NCBI RefSeq assembly: GCF_014295035.1
Contig: NZ_CP060404.1
Coordinates: 1,654,001 to 1,718,000, forward strand
DNA length: 64,000 bases
Source: Streptomyces buecherae
GTDB lineage: Bacteria > Actinomycetota > Actinomycetes > Streptomycetales > Streptomycetaceae
Reading direction: 5' to 3'
The position numbers were made by a program, and so were the translations under genes. Under the pieces are notes generated by a model, which was given only the letters and a program-made list of their open reading frames with translations, had not been told where the DNA came from and did not search any database. This document shows, piece by piece, positions 8,815 to 16,931 of this stretch (position 1 is its first letter; every line of letters begins with the position of its first letter).

Positions 8815-9938
8815 CCGGGCAGCCGCACACCGGCGCCACGGCCCCCGCCCAGGGGCTTGAACCAGACGCTCCGCGCGCCACGGCCGATCCCGGGTCCGGA
8901 GCCGGGTCCGGCGCCGGCCGCGTGTTGGTGCTGCGCGCCCTGGGCCTGGGCGACCTGTTGACCGCGCTGCCCGCGCTGCGGGCGGTGCGCCGGGGGCTGC
9001 CGGGCCGACGACTCGTGCTCGCCGCGCCCGCCCGGCTGGCCGACGCCGCCCGCGCCACCGGCGTCGTCGACGACCTGTTGCCCACCACCGCGCCCGGCCG
9101 GGCCGTGCCCCGCCGCCTCGACTGGAGCGGGCCGCCCCCCGAGGTCGCGATCGACCTGCACGGCAACGGCCCGCCCAGCCACCTGCTGCTCGACCGGCTG
9201 CGCCCGGGCCGGCTGTGGGCGTACGCGCACCCGGACACCCCGCACCTGCCGGGGCCGGTGTGGCGCGCGGACGAGCACGAGCGGGAGCGTTGGTGTCGGC
9301 TGCTGAGCTGGTACGGGCTGCCGGCCGACCCGGCGGACCTGCGGCTGCCCGCCCCCGCCTGCCCGTCCCCGACCGCCGGCGCCATCGTGCTGCACCCCGG
9401 CGCGGACGCCGCGGCCAGGTGCTGGCCGCCGGAGCGGTTCGCGGCGGTCGCCGCGGCGCTGCGCGCGCGGGGGCACCGCCTGGTGATCACCGCCGGGGCC
9501 GGAGAGGGCCCGCTGGCCGCCGAGGTCGCCGAGCGCGCCGGGCTGCCGCCCCACGCGGTGTTCGGCGGCGCCGCCGACGTGCCCTTCGACCGGCTCGCGG
9601 CCCTGGTGGCCGGCGCTCGGGCGGTCGTCGTCGGCGACACGGGCCTGGCCCATCTCGCCACCGCCCTCGGCACCCCGTCCGTCGTCCTGTTCGGGCCCGT
9701 GTCGCCCGGCCTGTGGGGGCCGCCCCGCACCGCCCGGCACCGCGTCCTGTGGCACCCGTCCCCCGCCGGCGGAGCGGACGGCGCGACGGCCGACCCGCAC
9801 CGGCCCGGCGACGCGCACGGCGAGCGGCCGGACGAGCGGCTGCTGCGCATCACCCCGGACGAGGTGCTGGCCGCCGTGGACGCGCTTCTCGCCGAGGAGA
9901 CACGCGGCCCGCTGGTCGCGGAGCCGGCGGTCTCATGA
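8811..9938 (+). CDS. Family 9 (heptosyltransferase-like) glycosyltransferase, second copy
   Basis: 375 residues from a GTG that overlaps the hldE stop (GTGA). After a ~30-residue Ala/Gly-rich lead-in it reads VLVLRALGLGDLLTALPALRAV, then EVAIDLHGNG, IVLHPGADAAARCWPP and VVVGDTGLAHLATALGTPSVVLFGP, which together define GT9. The longest of these are given here only as family landmarks. Its position directly after hldE supports use of the NDP-heptose made there. It is clearly diverged from the first GT9 copy, so the two probably make different linkages. Confidence 0.9.
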   Translation: MTGQPHTGATAPAQGLEPDAPRATADPGSGAGSGAGRVLVLRALGLGDLLTALPALRAVRRGLPGRRLVLAAPARLADAARATGVVDDLLPTTAPGRAVPRRLDWSGPPPEVAIDLHGNGPPSHLLLDRLRPGRLWAYAHPDTPHLPGPVWRADEHERERWCRLLSWYGLPADPADLRLPAPACPSPTAGAIVLHPGADAAARCWPPERFAAVAAALRARGHRLVITAGAGEGPLAAEVAERAGLPPHAVFGGAADVPFDRLAALVAGARAVVVGDTGLAHLATALGTPSVVLFGPVSPGLWGPPRTARHRVLWHPSPAGGADGATADPHRPGDAHGERPDERLLRITPDEVLAAVDALLAEETRGPLVAEPAVS

Positions 9939-10804
9939 GCGCGCCCCCGCCCCGCGTCGGCGTCGTGGTCATCACCCGCGACCGCCGCGAGCGCGTCCTC
10001 GACACGCTGCACCGACTGACGCGGCTGCCGGAGCGCCCACCGGTGGTCGTGGTGGACAACGGGTCAACCGACGGCACCGCCGATGCCGTGCGCCGGCGCT
10101 TCCCGCAGGTGCGCCTCGTCAGCCCGGGGCGCAACCTCGGCGCCGTGGGGCGCACGCACGGCGCGGCCGTGCTGAGCACCCCGTACGTGGCGTTCAGCGA
10201 CGACGACTCGTGGTGGGAGCCCGGCGCGCTGAGCCGGGCGGCCGACCTGCTGGACGCGCACCCGCGGCTGGCCCTGATCGCCGGCAGCACGCGGGTGGGC
10301 GCCGACGGCCTGCCCGACCCGATCAACGACGCGCTGTCCACCTCGCCGCTCGGCCGGGACGCGGACCTGCCGGGCCCCGCCGTGCTGGGCTTCCTGGCCT
10401 GCGCGGCCGTGGTGCGCCGCAGCGCGTTCCTCGACGTGGGCGGCTTCCACCCGGTACTGCACTTCGGCGCGGAGGAGGCGCTGCTCGCGCTCGACCTCGA
10501 CGCGCACCGGTGGGGCCTCGCGCACTGCCCCGACGTCGTCGCCCTGCACCACCCGGACACCGGCCCCCGGCCCGGACGCGAGGCCCGGGTGCGCCGCAAC
10601 GTCGTGCTCACGGCGTGGATGCGACGCCCGCTGCGGCACGCCGTCGGCCAGACGGCATGGCTGCTCGCGGACAGCCTCCGCGACCCCGAGGCCCGCGCGG
10701 CGCTGCGGGGCGCCGCCCGACGGCTCCCGGCGGCCCTCGCCCACCGCCGCCGACTGCCGCCCCGGGTGGAGCGCCGGGTACGTCTCGTGGAGGCGGCGGC
10801 GTAA
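9935..10804 (+). CDS. Family 2 glycosyltransferase
   Basis: 289 residues. GT-A signature: VVVITRDRRERVLDTL, VVVDNGSTDGT and YVAFSDDDSWW with the metal-binding DDD. It is soluble in appearance, with no clear membrane anchor. ATG overlaps the GT9 stop (ATGA), making it the last gene of the coupled run. A nested hairpin lies immediately downstream. Donor and acceptor are unknown; the rhamnosyl/galactosyl-type GT2 families are the nearest look-alikes. Confidence 0.88.
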   Translation: MSAPPPRVGVVVITRDRRERVLDTLHRLTRLPERPPVVVVDNGSTDGTADAVRRRFPQVRLVSPGRNLGAVGRTHGAAVLSTPYVAFSDDDSWWEPGALSRAADLLDAHPRLALIAGSTRVGADGLPDPINDALSTSPLGRDADLPGPAVLGFLACAAVVRRSAFLDVGGFHPVLHFGAEEALLALDLDAHRWGLAHCPDVVALHHPDTGPRPGREARVRRNVVLTAWMRRPLRHAVGQTAWLLADSLRDPEARAALRGAARRLPAALAHRRRLPPRVERRVRLVEAAA

Positions 10805-10845
10805 GCCCACGGCGGGGCGGGCCGGACGGGCCCGGCCCGGTGGGC
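10805..10845 (+). terminator. Nested hairpin ending the heptose/glycan operon
   Basis: Outer arms GCCCAC/GTGGGC (10805-10810 and 10840-10845) enclose GGGCCGG/CCGGCCC (10819-10825 and 10832-10838). It begins directly after the stop of the last glycosyltransferase gene. No T-run follows, as is usual for Streptomyces hairpin terminators. Confidence 0.55.
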
Positions 10846-11090
10846 GCGGCGCGCACTCGTACGGGGCCGTGAACGGGGTTGCCGCTCACGACAGTTGACG
10901 GTGGAGCCCTGTGCGGTGATGACGGCATCGCTGATCCGTAGCGGCCAGCAGGCATCGCGGCGCTCCCCCGCACGACGCCCGTCGCCCGCGCCACGCGGGC
11001 TCTCCGGGCCACACGTCGCCGAGGCGAACCGCCCCGCGACGGCCTGGCGCCCGCCACTGCCACCTTTCCGTTTCCGCGCCCCCACCCTCA

Positions 11091-11141
11091 TCTTGCCATT
11101 GACTAGATCCCCGCGATGACGCAATCTAGCCAATGACAAGA
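11091..11141. promoter_or_regulatory. Long near-perfect inverted repeat with embedded promoter-like hexamers
   Basis: Arms TCTTGCCATTGACTAGAT (11091-11108) and ATCTAGCCAATGACAAGA (11124-11141) match at 16 of 18 positions around a 15-nt spacer. TTGACT (11099-11104) and CAATCT (11122-11127) sit 17 nt apart like -35/-10 boxes. The site is markedly AT-rich against its surroundings and lies 38 nt upstream of the SCO6745-like gene, so it looks like an operator for a dimeric repressor or an autoregulatory site. The rest of the 374-nt gap (10846-11090) shows nothing recognisable. Confidence 0.6.
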
Positions 11142-11178
11142 TTTGCCGTGAGTGACCCGCGACAGGAAGGGCCGCGCC

Positions 11179-12057
11179 ATGACGCACCGCCTCGACACCG
11201 TTCGCCGGATGTGGCAGTTGCTGGAGCCCGTACACGCCACGCTGTACTACGCGCCGGAGGCGTTCGAGGAGGCCGCCGCGCTCGGGTACGCCACCGACGA
11301 GCGCTGGCCCAGCTACTTCGCCTACCGCGCGGCGCCCCTCGGCCCGGTCGGCCCCGCGCTGGTGACCTCCCTCTTCTACAGCCTCAGCCCGGACATGGTG
11401 GAACGTCACACCGCTCCGGCCTGGCGGGTCGCCGCGCCCGAGCGGGTGCTCGCGGCGCGCGGCGTCGCGGTGGACCGCGCGCTGCGGAGGCTGCTGGGCG
11501 ACCACATCGGGTCACCGGAGCTGCGCGAGGCCGCCGGGCTGGCCCGACGCGCCGCCGGGGCGGCGAGCGTGGCGGGCCGGCCCATGGCCGCCGCCAACGC
11601 CGCGCTGCCCTGGCCCGAGGAGCCGCACGAGGTGCTCTGGCACGCGGCCACCCTCCTGCGCGAGCACCGCGGTGACGGCCATGTCGCCGCCCTCCAGGCC
11701 CACCACCTCGGGCCCGTCGAGGCCCTGGTCTCGCACGCGGCGGTCGGCGCCGCGCCGCAGGAACTGTTCCGCAGCCGGCAGTGGTCCGGCGCGGACTGGG
11801 ACGCCGCCCGCTCGCGGCTGGCCGACCGCGGGCTGGTGCACGCCGACGGCCGGGCCACCGACGAGGGGCTGCGGGTCCGCACCTCGGTCGAGAAGCTCAC
11901 CGACCAACTCGCCGCCGCCCCCTGGGACGCGCTCGCCCCCGACGAGCTGGCCCGCCTGGCCGACCTGCTCATGCCGCCGGTCCTCACCCTCGTCGGCTCC
12001 GGCCTCCTCCCGGCACAGAGCACCCTGGGCATCGGCATGACGTACGACTACGCGTGA
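11179..12057 (+). CDS. SCO6745-like protein (helix-turn-helix-type fold, function unknown)
   Basis: 292 residues from ATG 11179, chosen because AGGAAGG sits 8 nt upstream; an upstream GTG at 11152 is less likely. The opening MTHRLDTVRRMWQLLEPVHATLYYAPE (quoted here only to its first part: MTHRLDTVRRMWQLLEPVH) and the YFAYRAAPLGPV segment are typical of the SCO6745 family, common in actinobacteria. The C-terminal half (DWDAARSRLADRGLV, then DEGLRVRTSVEKLTD) resembles a winged-helix domain of MarR-like design. No biochemical role is established. The large inverted repeat upstream suggests tight, perhaps self-directed regulation. Confidence 0.75.
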   Translation: MTHRLDTVRRMWQLLEPVHATLYYAPEAFEEAAALGYATDERWPSYFAYRAAPLGPVGPALVTSLFYSLSPDMVERHTAPAWRVAAPERVLAARGVAVDRALRRLLGDHIGSPELREAAGLARRAAGAASVAGRPMAAANAALPWPEEPHEVLWHAATLLREHRGDGHVAALQAHHLGPVEALVSHAAVGAAPQELFRSRQWSGADWDAARSRLADRGLVHADGRATDEGLRVRTSVEKLTDQLAAAPWDALAPDELARLADLLMPPVLTLVGSGLLPAQSTLGIGMTYDYA

Positions 12058-12234
12058 GCAGGGCGCACCGTGCGCCGGGGACGGGCGCCTTCGGGCGCGA
12101 CCTCGGCCGTACGCGGCGCGTGGAGGTGGGCCTGGGAGACGGTGGGTGCGCCGCTCGGCGGTGCGAACACGGGTGCGATGATCGTTTGCATGATCTCCGT
12201 CGCGGATGTGACCAGACGAACCGGTGCCGGCCCG

Positions 12235-12588
12235 ATGCCGCTGCTCACCGTGGACGAGTTCTTCGACGGCAACACGGACGAGGAGTCCATCGCCCCCAAC
12301 CAGTGGGGGTACGGGCGCCCGCCACTGGCCGAGTTGGCCGAGCGGCTGCGGGCGATCGAGGCGCGCCCGGAGGTGGCGTGGGTGCGCGTCCAGCCGCACC
12401 CGGAGACCGTGGAGGCGCAGACACTGGCCGGCGAGGCGCTCGCCCTCTGCACCACGGCCGACGAGGCCACCTGCCGGACGTGGGTGGACGGCTTTGAGGC
12501 CGACGTCCTGATCGGCCTCGTGGACACCTACCGCGACGTGCCAGCCGTCCCCGAGGGCGCGCTCGTCTGGTCCATCACCTGGGACTGA
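12235..12588 (+). CDS. Conserved hypothetical protein
   Basis: 117 residues from ATG 12235 (MPLLTVDEFFDGN). In-frame ATGs at 12178 and 12190 would add 19 or 15 residues, but they lack convincing ribosome sites and the added residues look unconserved. The protein is acidic, with IAPNQWGYGRPPLAEL and a final VWSITWD. No membrane segment, signal peptide or known catalytic motif is visible. I do not recognise a function. It is convergent with the secreted protein gene that follows. Confidence 0.6.
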   Translation: MPLLTVDEFFDGNTDEESIAPNQWGYGRPPLAELAERLRAIEARPEVAWVRVQPHPETVEAQTLAGEALALCTTADEATCRTWVDGFEADVLIGLVDTYRDVPAVPEGALVWSITWD

Positions 12589-12635
12589 GGCCGCTCCGTC
12601 GGCTCCGTCGGCGAGCGCGGACACCGAGGGGCGGG

Positions 12636-12656
12636 GCGCGGTCGGAGGGACCGCGC
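12636..12656. terminator. Hairpin between convergent genes
   Basis: Perfect 8-bp arms GCGCGGTC (12636-12643) and GACCGCGC (12649-12656) with a 5-nt loop, lying between two convergent genes. It could end transcription from either side. Confidence 0.45.
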
Positions 12657-12706
12657 GAACGGGGCCGGGACGCCACGCCGGCCCCGCTCGCTCCGTGCGT
12701 CGCGCC

Positions 12707-13084
12707 CTAACAGGTGGGGCTGTCGACGATCCGGATGTGGGTCACCACGTCCGAGCCGAAATGCCACCACGAGTCGGCCTGGATGCACACCGTGCCAGGC
12801 TTGTTCGCGAACTTGACGATCGCGCCGTCGTCGTTGCGGGAGTTGACGGCTTTGACGGCACCGCGGGCTCGGGAGCCCAGCTTCTGGAATCCGCTGGTGA
12901 CGTCCTTATATGCGGCCGTCGGACGATTCGCGTCGTAGTCCGCCTGGGTCTTGTAGAAGCAGACGCGCGGGAAGTCGCATCCGCGCATGCTCCCCGCCGA
13001 GGCGTCGGGAGCCGTGACCAGGGTGGCGCCGAGGGCGGCGACTGTCGCCGCGCCGACGCTGAGGAATTTCCTTCTCGCGTTCAT
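12707..13084 (-). CDS. Secreted small protein, peptidase inhibitor I36-like
   Basis: 125 residues from ATG 13084 (MNARRKFLSVGAATVAALG). The Arg-Arg/Lys n-region, hydrophobic core and ASA-G cleavage site give a signal peptide of ~30 residues. The mature ~95-residue protein has four Cys (CDF, CFY, VCIQ, terminal TC) and reads like the beta-gamma-crystallin-type I36 inhibitors: VCFYKTQADYDAN, then GSRARGAVKAVNSRND. An open frame extends 18 codons further upstream, but the signal peptide fixes the start. Secreted inhibitor or structural protein is inferred; catalytic function is not expected. Confidence 0.65.
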   Translation of the reverse strand: MNARRKFLSVGAATVAALGATLVTAPDASAGSMRGCDFPRVCFYKTQADYDANRPTAAYKDVTSGFQKLGSRARGAVKAVNSRNDDGAIVKFANKPGTVCIQADSWWHFGSDVVTHIRIVDSPTC

Positions 13085-13690
13085 GTTGACGAATGTAGCG
13101 AGGCAACGGCAGGTACCCGGAAGGGGATTCCACGCCATGCGAGAATTCAGCTTTTCCCTTTCCTCGTGTCCCAGTTCTCACGCAGGGGAAGATATTGCGC
13201 TCCACGCCGATTGTTCACGGCGCGGGCCATCATTGCTGAACAAACGGCGCCTTGCTGTACTTCCGCGCCGTGGCATCAGTCGATCCCCCATGCGATACGG
13301 GCGGCCTCGCGGCTGGGCCGGCAAAGAGTCAGTCACCCCTGGTCGGAGCCCTTCTGACGAGGGCTCTACCGCGCGTGCATGGGGTGGCGGTGAGCCTCCT
13401 CGCCCGCCCCGGGCATTCCGTCGAACACGGGGTCGCCCCTCGTATCCGCATGCGCCACCATTCCGAGCGCGGTCGTCCTGAAAGGGCCGTAGTGGTGCCG
13501 AATGGTCCGGCCTCAGCGTGCGCCACCCCGGGCGGCGGCCCGAACCCGCCTCGAATGGTTGGGGCGGCGGATTTCCCTCGGAAAGGCGGGACCGGGCGAG
13601 CGGCAGAATTCCACGAACTTCTCCTCGCGGAACGCTCGCGCGCGGCGGGGCGTCCTTGTCTCGCCCCGTCCGATGACGCAGCATGCTCGA
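13085..13690. other. Divergent intergenic region, no gene recognised
   Basis: About 600 nt between the divergent secreted-protein and LLM-oxidoreductase genes. Stretches near 13085-13260 are less G+C-rich than the flanks, as expected for promoters on both sides. Reading frames crossing it lack codon bias and ribosome sites. No RNA gene or repeat array was recognised. Confidence 0.5.
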
Positions 13691-14554
13691 ATGCGCTTCT
13701 CCCTCAACATCCCGAACTTCGGAGACTTCGCCGACGTCCGTACGGTGGCCCAGGTCGCGGTGGCGGCGGAGGAGGCCGGCTGGGACGGCCTGTTCGTCTG
13801 GGACCACGTGGTGCACGAGAAGTACCACCGCCGCTCCTTCGGTGATCCCTGGATGCTGCTGACCGCCGCCGCGCTGGCCACCTCGCGGATCAGGCTCGGC
13901 ACCATGGTCACCCCCCTCGCCCGGCGCCGGCCGCAGCAACTGGCCCGACAGGTCGCCACGTTGGACCAGCTCAGTGGTGGTCGGGTGATCCTCGGGGTGG
14001 GGCTCGGCGGGCCGATCGAGGACGAGTACGGCAGCTTCGGCGAGTCCACCGACCCCCGGGTGCTCGCCGAACGCCTCGACGAGGGGCTGGACCTGGTGAC
14101 CCGCTTCTGGTCGGGCGAGGACGTGACCCACCAGGGCCGGCACTTCACGGCCCGCGAGGTGGCCCTGTTGCCCACCCCGGTGCAGCGGCCCCGGGTGCCG
14201 ATCTGGGTCGCCGGCTTCTGGCCGCGCCGCGCGCCGATGCGCCGCGCCGCCCGCTGGGACGGGGCCGTGCCCCTGTTCACCTCGGCCGACCACGGGCAGG
14301 CGCCGGCCGCCGCCGAATACCGCGAGCTGGTGGAGTACGTGCACGGGCAGCGGGGCGACGAGCGGCGGGGCGAGCCCTTCGAGTTCGTCGTGGGCGGCAT
14401 CAGCCCGGCCGATCCGGCGCGCGCCCGCGACCTGATCGGGCCGCTGCGGGACGCGGGGGCCACCTGGTGGGACGAGCGGCACCTGATCGACGACGAGGTG
14501 GACCGGCTGGCGCCGATCATGCGCCGCCTCCAGCAGGGCCCGCCACGGCTCTAG
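13691..14554 (+). CDS. LLM-class (F420-dependent) flavin oxidoreductase
   Basis: 287 residues from ATG 13691 (MRFSLNIPNFGDFAD); an ATG at 13673 would add six residues. The luciferase-like TIM barrel is shown by AEEAGWDGLFVWDHV, LGTMVTPLARRRPQQLARQ, LDQLSGGRVILGVGLGG and IWVAGFWPRRAPMRRAARWDG. Such enzymes use F420 or FMN; in actinobacteria the LLM class with this opening is usually F420-dependent. The substrate is unknown. It stands alone, with no obvious partner gene. Confidence 0.85.
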   Translation: MRFSLNIPNFGDFADVRTVAQVAVAAEEAGWDGLFVWDHVVHEKYHRRSFGDPWMLLTAAALATSRIRLGTMVTPLARRRPQQLARQVATLDQLSGGRVILGVGLGGPIEDEYGSFGESTDPRVLAERLDEGLDLVTRFWSGEDVTHQGRHFTAREVALLPTPVQRPRVPIWVAGFWPRRAPMRRAARWDGAVPLFTSADHGQAPAAAEYRELVEYVHGQRGDERRGEPFEFVVGGISPADPARARDLIGPLRDAGATWWDERHLIDDEVDRLAPIMRRLQQGPPRL

Positions 14555-14700
14555 CCGCCCGCCCACCGGGGGCGCGCCGGCCCCTCCACCAGCAGGCCCC
14601 CGGCGGGACGTTTCACCGCACGCCGACTGCCGTTCACACATCGCTGGTGAGATGCCTGGCGCGTGACGCACCCGCGTCACCTCAGTTCTGGGAGGCGCGG

Positions 14701-15282
14701 ATGAATCTGCTGGTCAACGGCGATGCCGAGGCGGGGCCCGGTGGCACGGCGGAGCCGGTCACCGAGGTGGCCGGCTGGCGGACGGTCGAGGGGGCGCCCG
14801 CCCTCGTCGGCTACGACGTGGGCGGCGGCTACCCGACGCCGGCCGACCCCGGCCCGGCCGCGCGCGGCAGCCGGTTCTTCTCGGGCGGCAACTCGCCCCG
14901 TACGGCGCTGGTGCAGGACGTGCGGCTGCCCGCCACGGGGCGCGTGGGGCGGCGCGCCGTCGACCGGGGCGCCGTGCGGTTCTCCGTCACCGCCTGGCTC
15001 GGCGGCTACGCGGGGCAGCAGGACGGGGCCCGGCTGTCCGTCGAGTTCCGCGACGCCGACGGCACGCCGCTCGCCCTGGCCGTGCTGGGCCCCGTGGCGG
15101 CGGCCGAGCGCGCGGGCCGTACCGGGCTGGTGGAGCGCACCAGCTCCGGCACCGTGCCGCCGGGCGCGCGCACCGCCCGCGCCCTGCTCGTCTTCACCCG
15201 CGCCGGTGGCGGCACGTCCAACGACGGCTACGCCGACGCCCTGTCCCTGACCCTCACCCACCACCGCGGAGGCCGGGCGTGA
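14701..15282 (+). CDS. Small beta-rich protein coupled to PhoD (carbohydrate-binding-like)
   Basis: 193 residues from ATG 14701 with GGGAGG 7 nt upstream. The start MNLLVNGDAEAG resembles the N-terminus of extracellular galactose-binding-like or DUF642-like beta-sandwich domains (NLLVNGNFE type), followed by VAGWRTVEG and a Gly-rich body. No signal peptide is visible, which is odd for such a domain. Its stop overlaps the GTG of phoD (GTGA), so the two are made together. It may ride out of the cell with the Tat substrate encoded next, or act in the cytoplasm; function unproven. Confidence 0.65.
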   Translation: MNLLVNGDAEAGPGGTAEPVTEVAGWRTVEGAPALVGYDVGGGYPTPADPGPAARGSRFFSGGNSPRTALVQDVRLPATGRVGRRAVDRGAVRFSVTAWLGGYAGQQDGARLSVEFRDADGTPLALAVLGPVAAAERAGRTGLVERTSSGTVPPGARTARALLVFTRAGGGTSNDGYADALSLTLTHHRGGRA

Positions 15283-16841
15283 AGCTCAACCGTCGTGACC
15301 TGCTCAAGGCGGCTGCCGCCGCCGGTGCCCTGAACGTCGTGTGGCCACTGAGCGCCGGCCTGTCCCCCGCGCAGGCCCGCGAGGCCGCCGAGGCGCTGGG
15401 CGCCGACTACGACCCCGCCCCCTTCACGCTCGGCATAGCCTCCGGCGACCCGCGGCCGGACAGCGTCGTGTTGTGGACCCGGCTGGCGCCCGAGCCGCTG
15501 GCCGCCGAGCAGAAGCTGCCCGAGATCGTCGAGGTCGAGTGGGTGGTGGCGGCCGACGCGCGGCTGCGCCGGGTGGTGGCGCGCGGCACGGTCGCCGCCT
15601 CCGCGACGCTGGGCCACAGCGTGCACGTGCCCGTCCGGGGGCTGCGCCCCGGACGCCACTACTGGTACGGCTTCCGCGCGCTCGGCAAGCGCAGCCGGGT
15701 GGGCCGCACCAAGACCGCGCCGGTCGGCCGCGTCTCCTCGGTGCGCTTCGCCGCCGCCAACTGCCAGGCGTTCCACGACGGTTTCTACGCCGCCCACCGT
15801 GGCATAGCCCGCGAGAACGTCGACTTCGTGATGCATCTGGGCGACTACATCTACGAGCACGGCCCGGTCGGCGGCGACCACGTGCGCGACCACAACGCGC
15901 CCGAGGTCCTGACGCTGGCCGACTACCGGGTGCGGCACGCGCTCTACAAGGGCGACGCGTCGCTGCGCGAGGCACACGCGGCCCACCCGTGGTTCCTGAC
16001 CTGGGACGACCACGAGGTGGTCAACGACTACAGCGGGACCGGCGGCGGGGCGCCGTTCATGCGGCGCCGGGCCGCCGCGTACCAGGCGTGGTACGAGCAC
16101 ATGCCGCACCGCGACGCCAGTGACTCGGCGCTGCCCGACCCGGAGATCCACCGGGTGCGGCGCTGGGGCGACCTGCTGGAGCTGACCATCCTCGACCTGC
16201 GCTCCTACCGCTCCGCGCAGAACCTGCCGGACGGGACCATCCTGGGCGGCGCGCAGAAGGAGTGGCTCAAGCGGGGCGTGGACCGGGCCGGCGACGCCTG
16301 GCACTGCTGGGCCAACTCGATCATGCTCAGCCAGCTCCGTGGCCGGCCCGGCGGCGGCTACATGTTCACCGACCAGTGGGACGGCTTCCTCGCCGAGCGC
16401 AAGGAGGTGCTCACCCACGTGCACGACGCGGGCCTCGAGGACCTCGTGGTGATCACCGGCGACTGGCACTCGGCGTTCGTGGACGACGTACGGCCCGACT
16501 ACGACGACGCCTCGTCCCCCGTCATCGGCACCGAGTTCACCGCGCACTCGGTCACCTCGGGCGCCTACAGCGCGGACTGGAACAAGACCAACGGGCCGCT
16601 GATGGGCGCGGCCAACCCGCACCTCCAGTACTTCGAGGGCAACCGCTACGGCTACGACGTGTACGAGGTCACGCCCGAGCGCTGGAGCACCCACATGCGG
16701 GTGATCGGCGACCGCCGCGACCCGGTGTCCCCGGTGACCACCCTGACCACCTTCCACGTGGACCGCGGGCGCGCGGGCGCGTACGAGGACGAGGGCACCA
16801 AGGGCTCCCCGGCGCAGTACCGCAGGCCCACCGGCCGCTAG
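15279..16841 (+). CDS. phoD: Tat-exported alkaline phosphatase D
   Basis: 520 residues. The N-terminus NRRDLLKAAAAAGAL is a twin-arginine signal. The mature protein has FTLGIASGDPRPDSVVLWTRL (N-terminal beta domain, quoted in part), HLGDYIYEHG, TWDDHEVVNDY and VVITGDWHSAF, the metal-binding segments of PhoD phosphatases/phosphodiesterases that need Ca2+ and Fe3+. It probably releases phosphate from extracellular phosphate esters or teichoic acids. GTG start is fixed by the signal and the overlap with the upstream stop. No PHO box was identified upstream of the pair. Confidence 0.92.
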   Translation: MKLNRRDLLKAAAAAGALNVVWPLSAGLSPAQAREAAEALGADYDPAPFTLGIASGDPRPDSVVLWTRLAPEPLAAEQKLPEIVEVEWVVAADARLRRVVARGTVAASATLGHSVHVPVRGLRPGRHYWYGFRALGKRSRVGRTKTAPVGRVSSVRFAAANCQAFHDGFYAAHRGIARENVDFVMHLGDYIYEHGPVGGDHVRDHNAPEVLTLADYRVRHALYKGDASLREAHAAHPWFLTWDDHEVVNDYSGTGGGAPFMRRRAAAYQAWYEHMPHRDASDSALPDPEIHRVRRWGDLLELTILDLRSYRSAQNLPDGTILGGAQKEWLKRGVDRAGDAWHCWANSIMLSQLRGRPGGGYMFTDQWDGFLAERKEVLTHVHDAGLEDLVVITGDWHSAFVDDVRPDYDDASSPVIGTEFTAHSVTSGAYSADWNKTNGPLMGAANPHLQYFEGNRYGYDVYEVTPERWSTHMRVIGDRRDPVSPVTTLTTFHVDRGRAGAYEDEGTKGSPAQYRRPTGR

Positions 16842-16870
16842 CCGGCCGGGCGGCGCCGTGGCGCCCGGAG

Positions 16871-16906
16871 GCGGGGTCGCGGGGCCGCACGGTCCCGCGA
16901 CCCCGC
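16871..16906. terminator. Strong hairpin between convergent phoD and the ferritin-like gene
   Basis: Arms GCGGGGTCGCGGGGCC (16871-16886) and GGTCCCGCGACCCCGC (16891-16906) pair along 16 bp with one G-U and a 4-nt loop. Its place between convergent stops fits a bidirectional terminator. Confidence 0.65.
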
Positions 16907-16931
16907 GCCGGGCGCCCGGTGCCACCGGGGC

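Noticed and set aside
7408..10804. LPS core biosynthesis
   Set aside because: All other signs are of a Gram-positive actinobacterium and no lipid A or KDO genes are present; only the heptose chemistry is shared.
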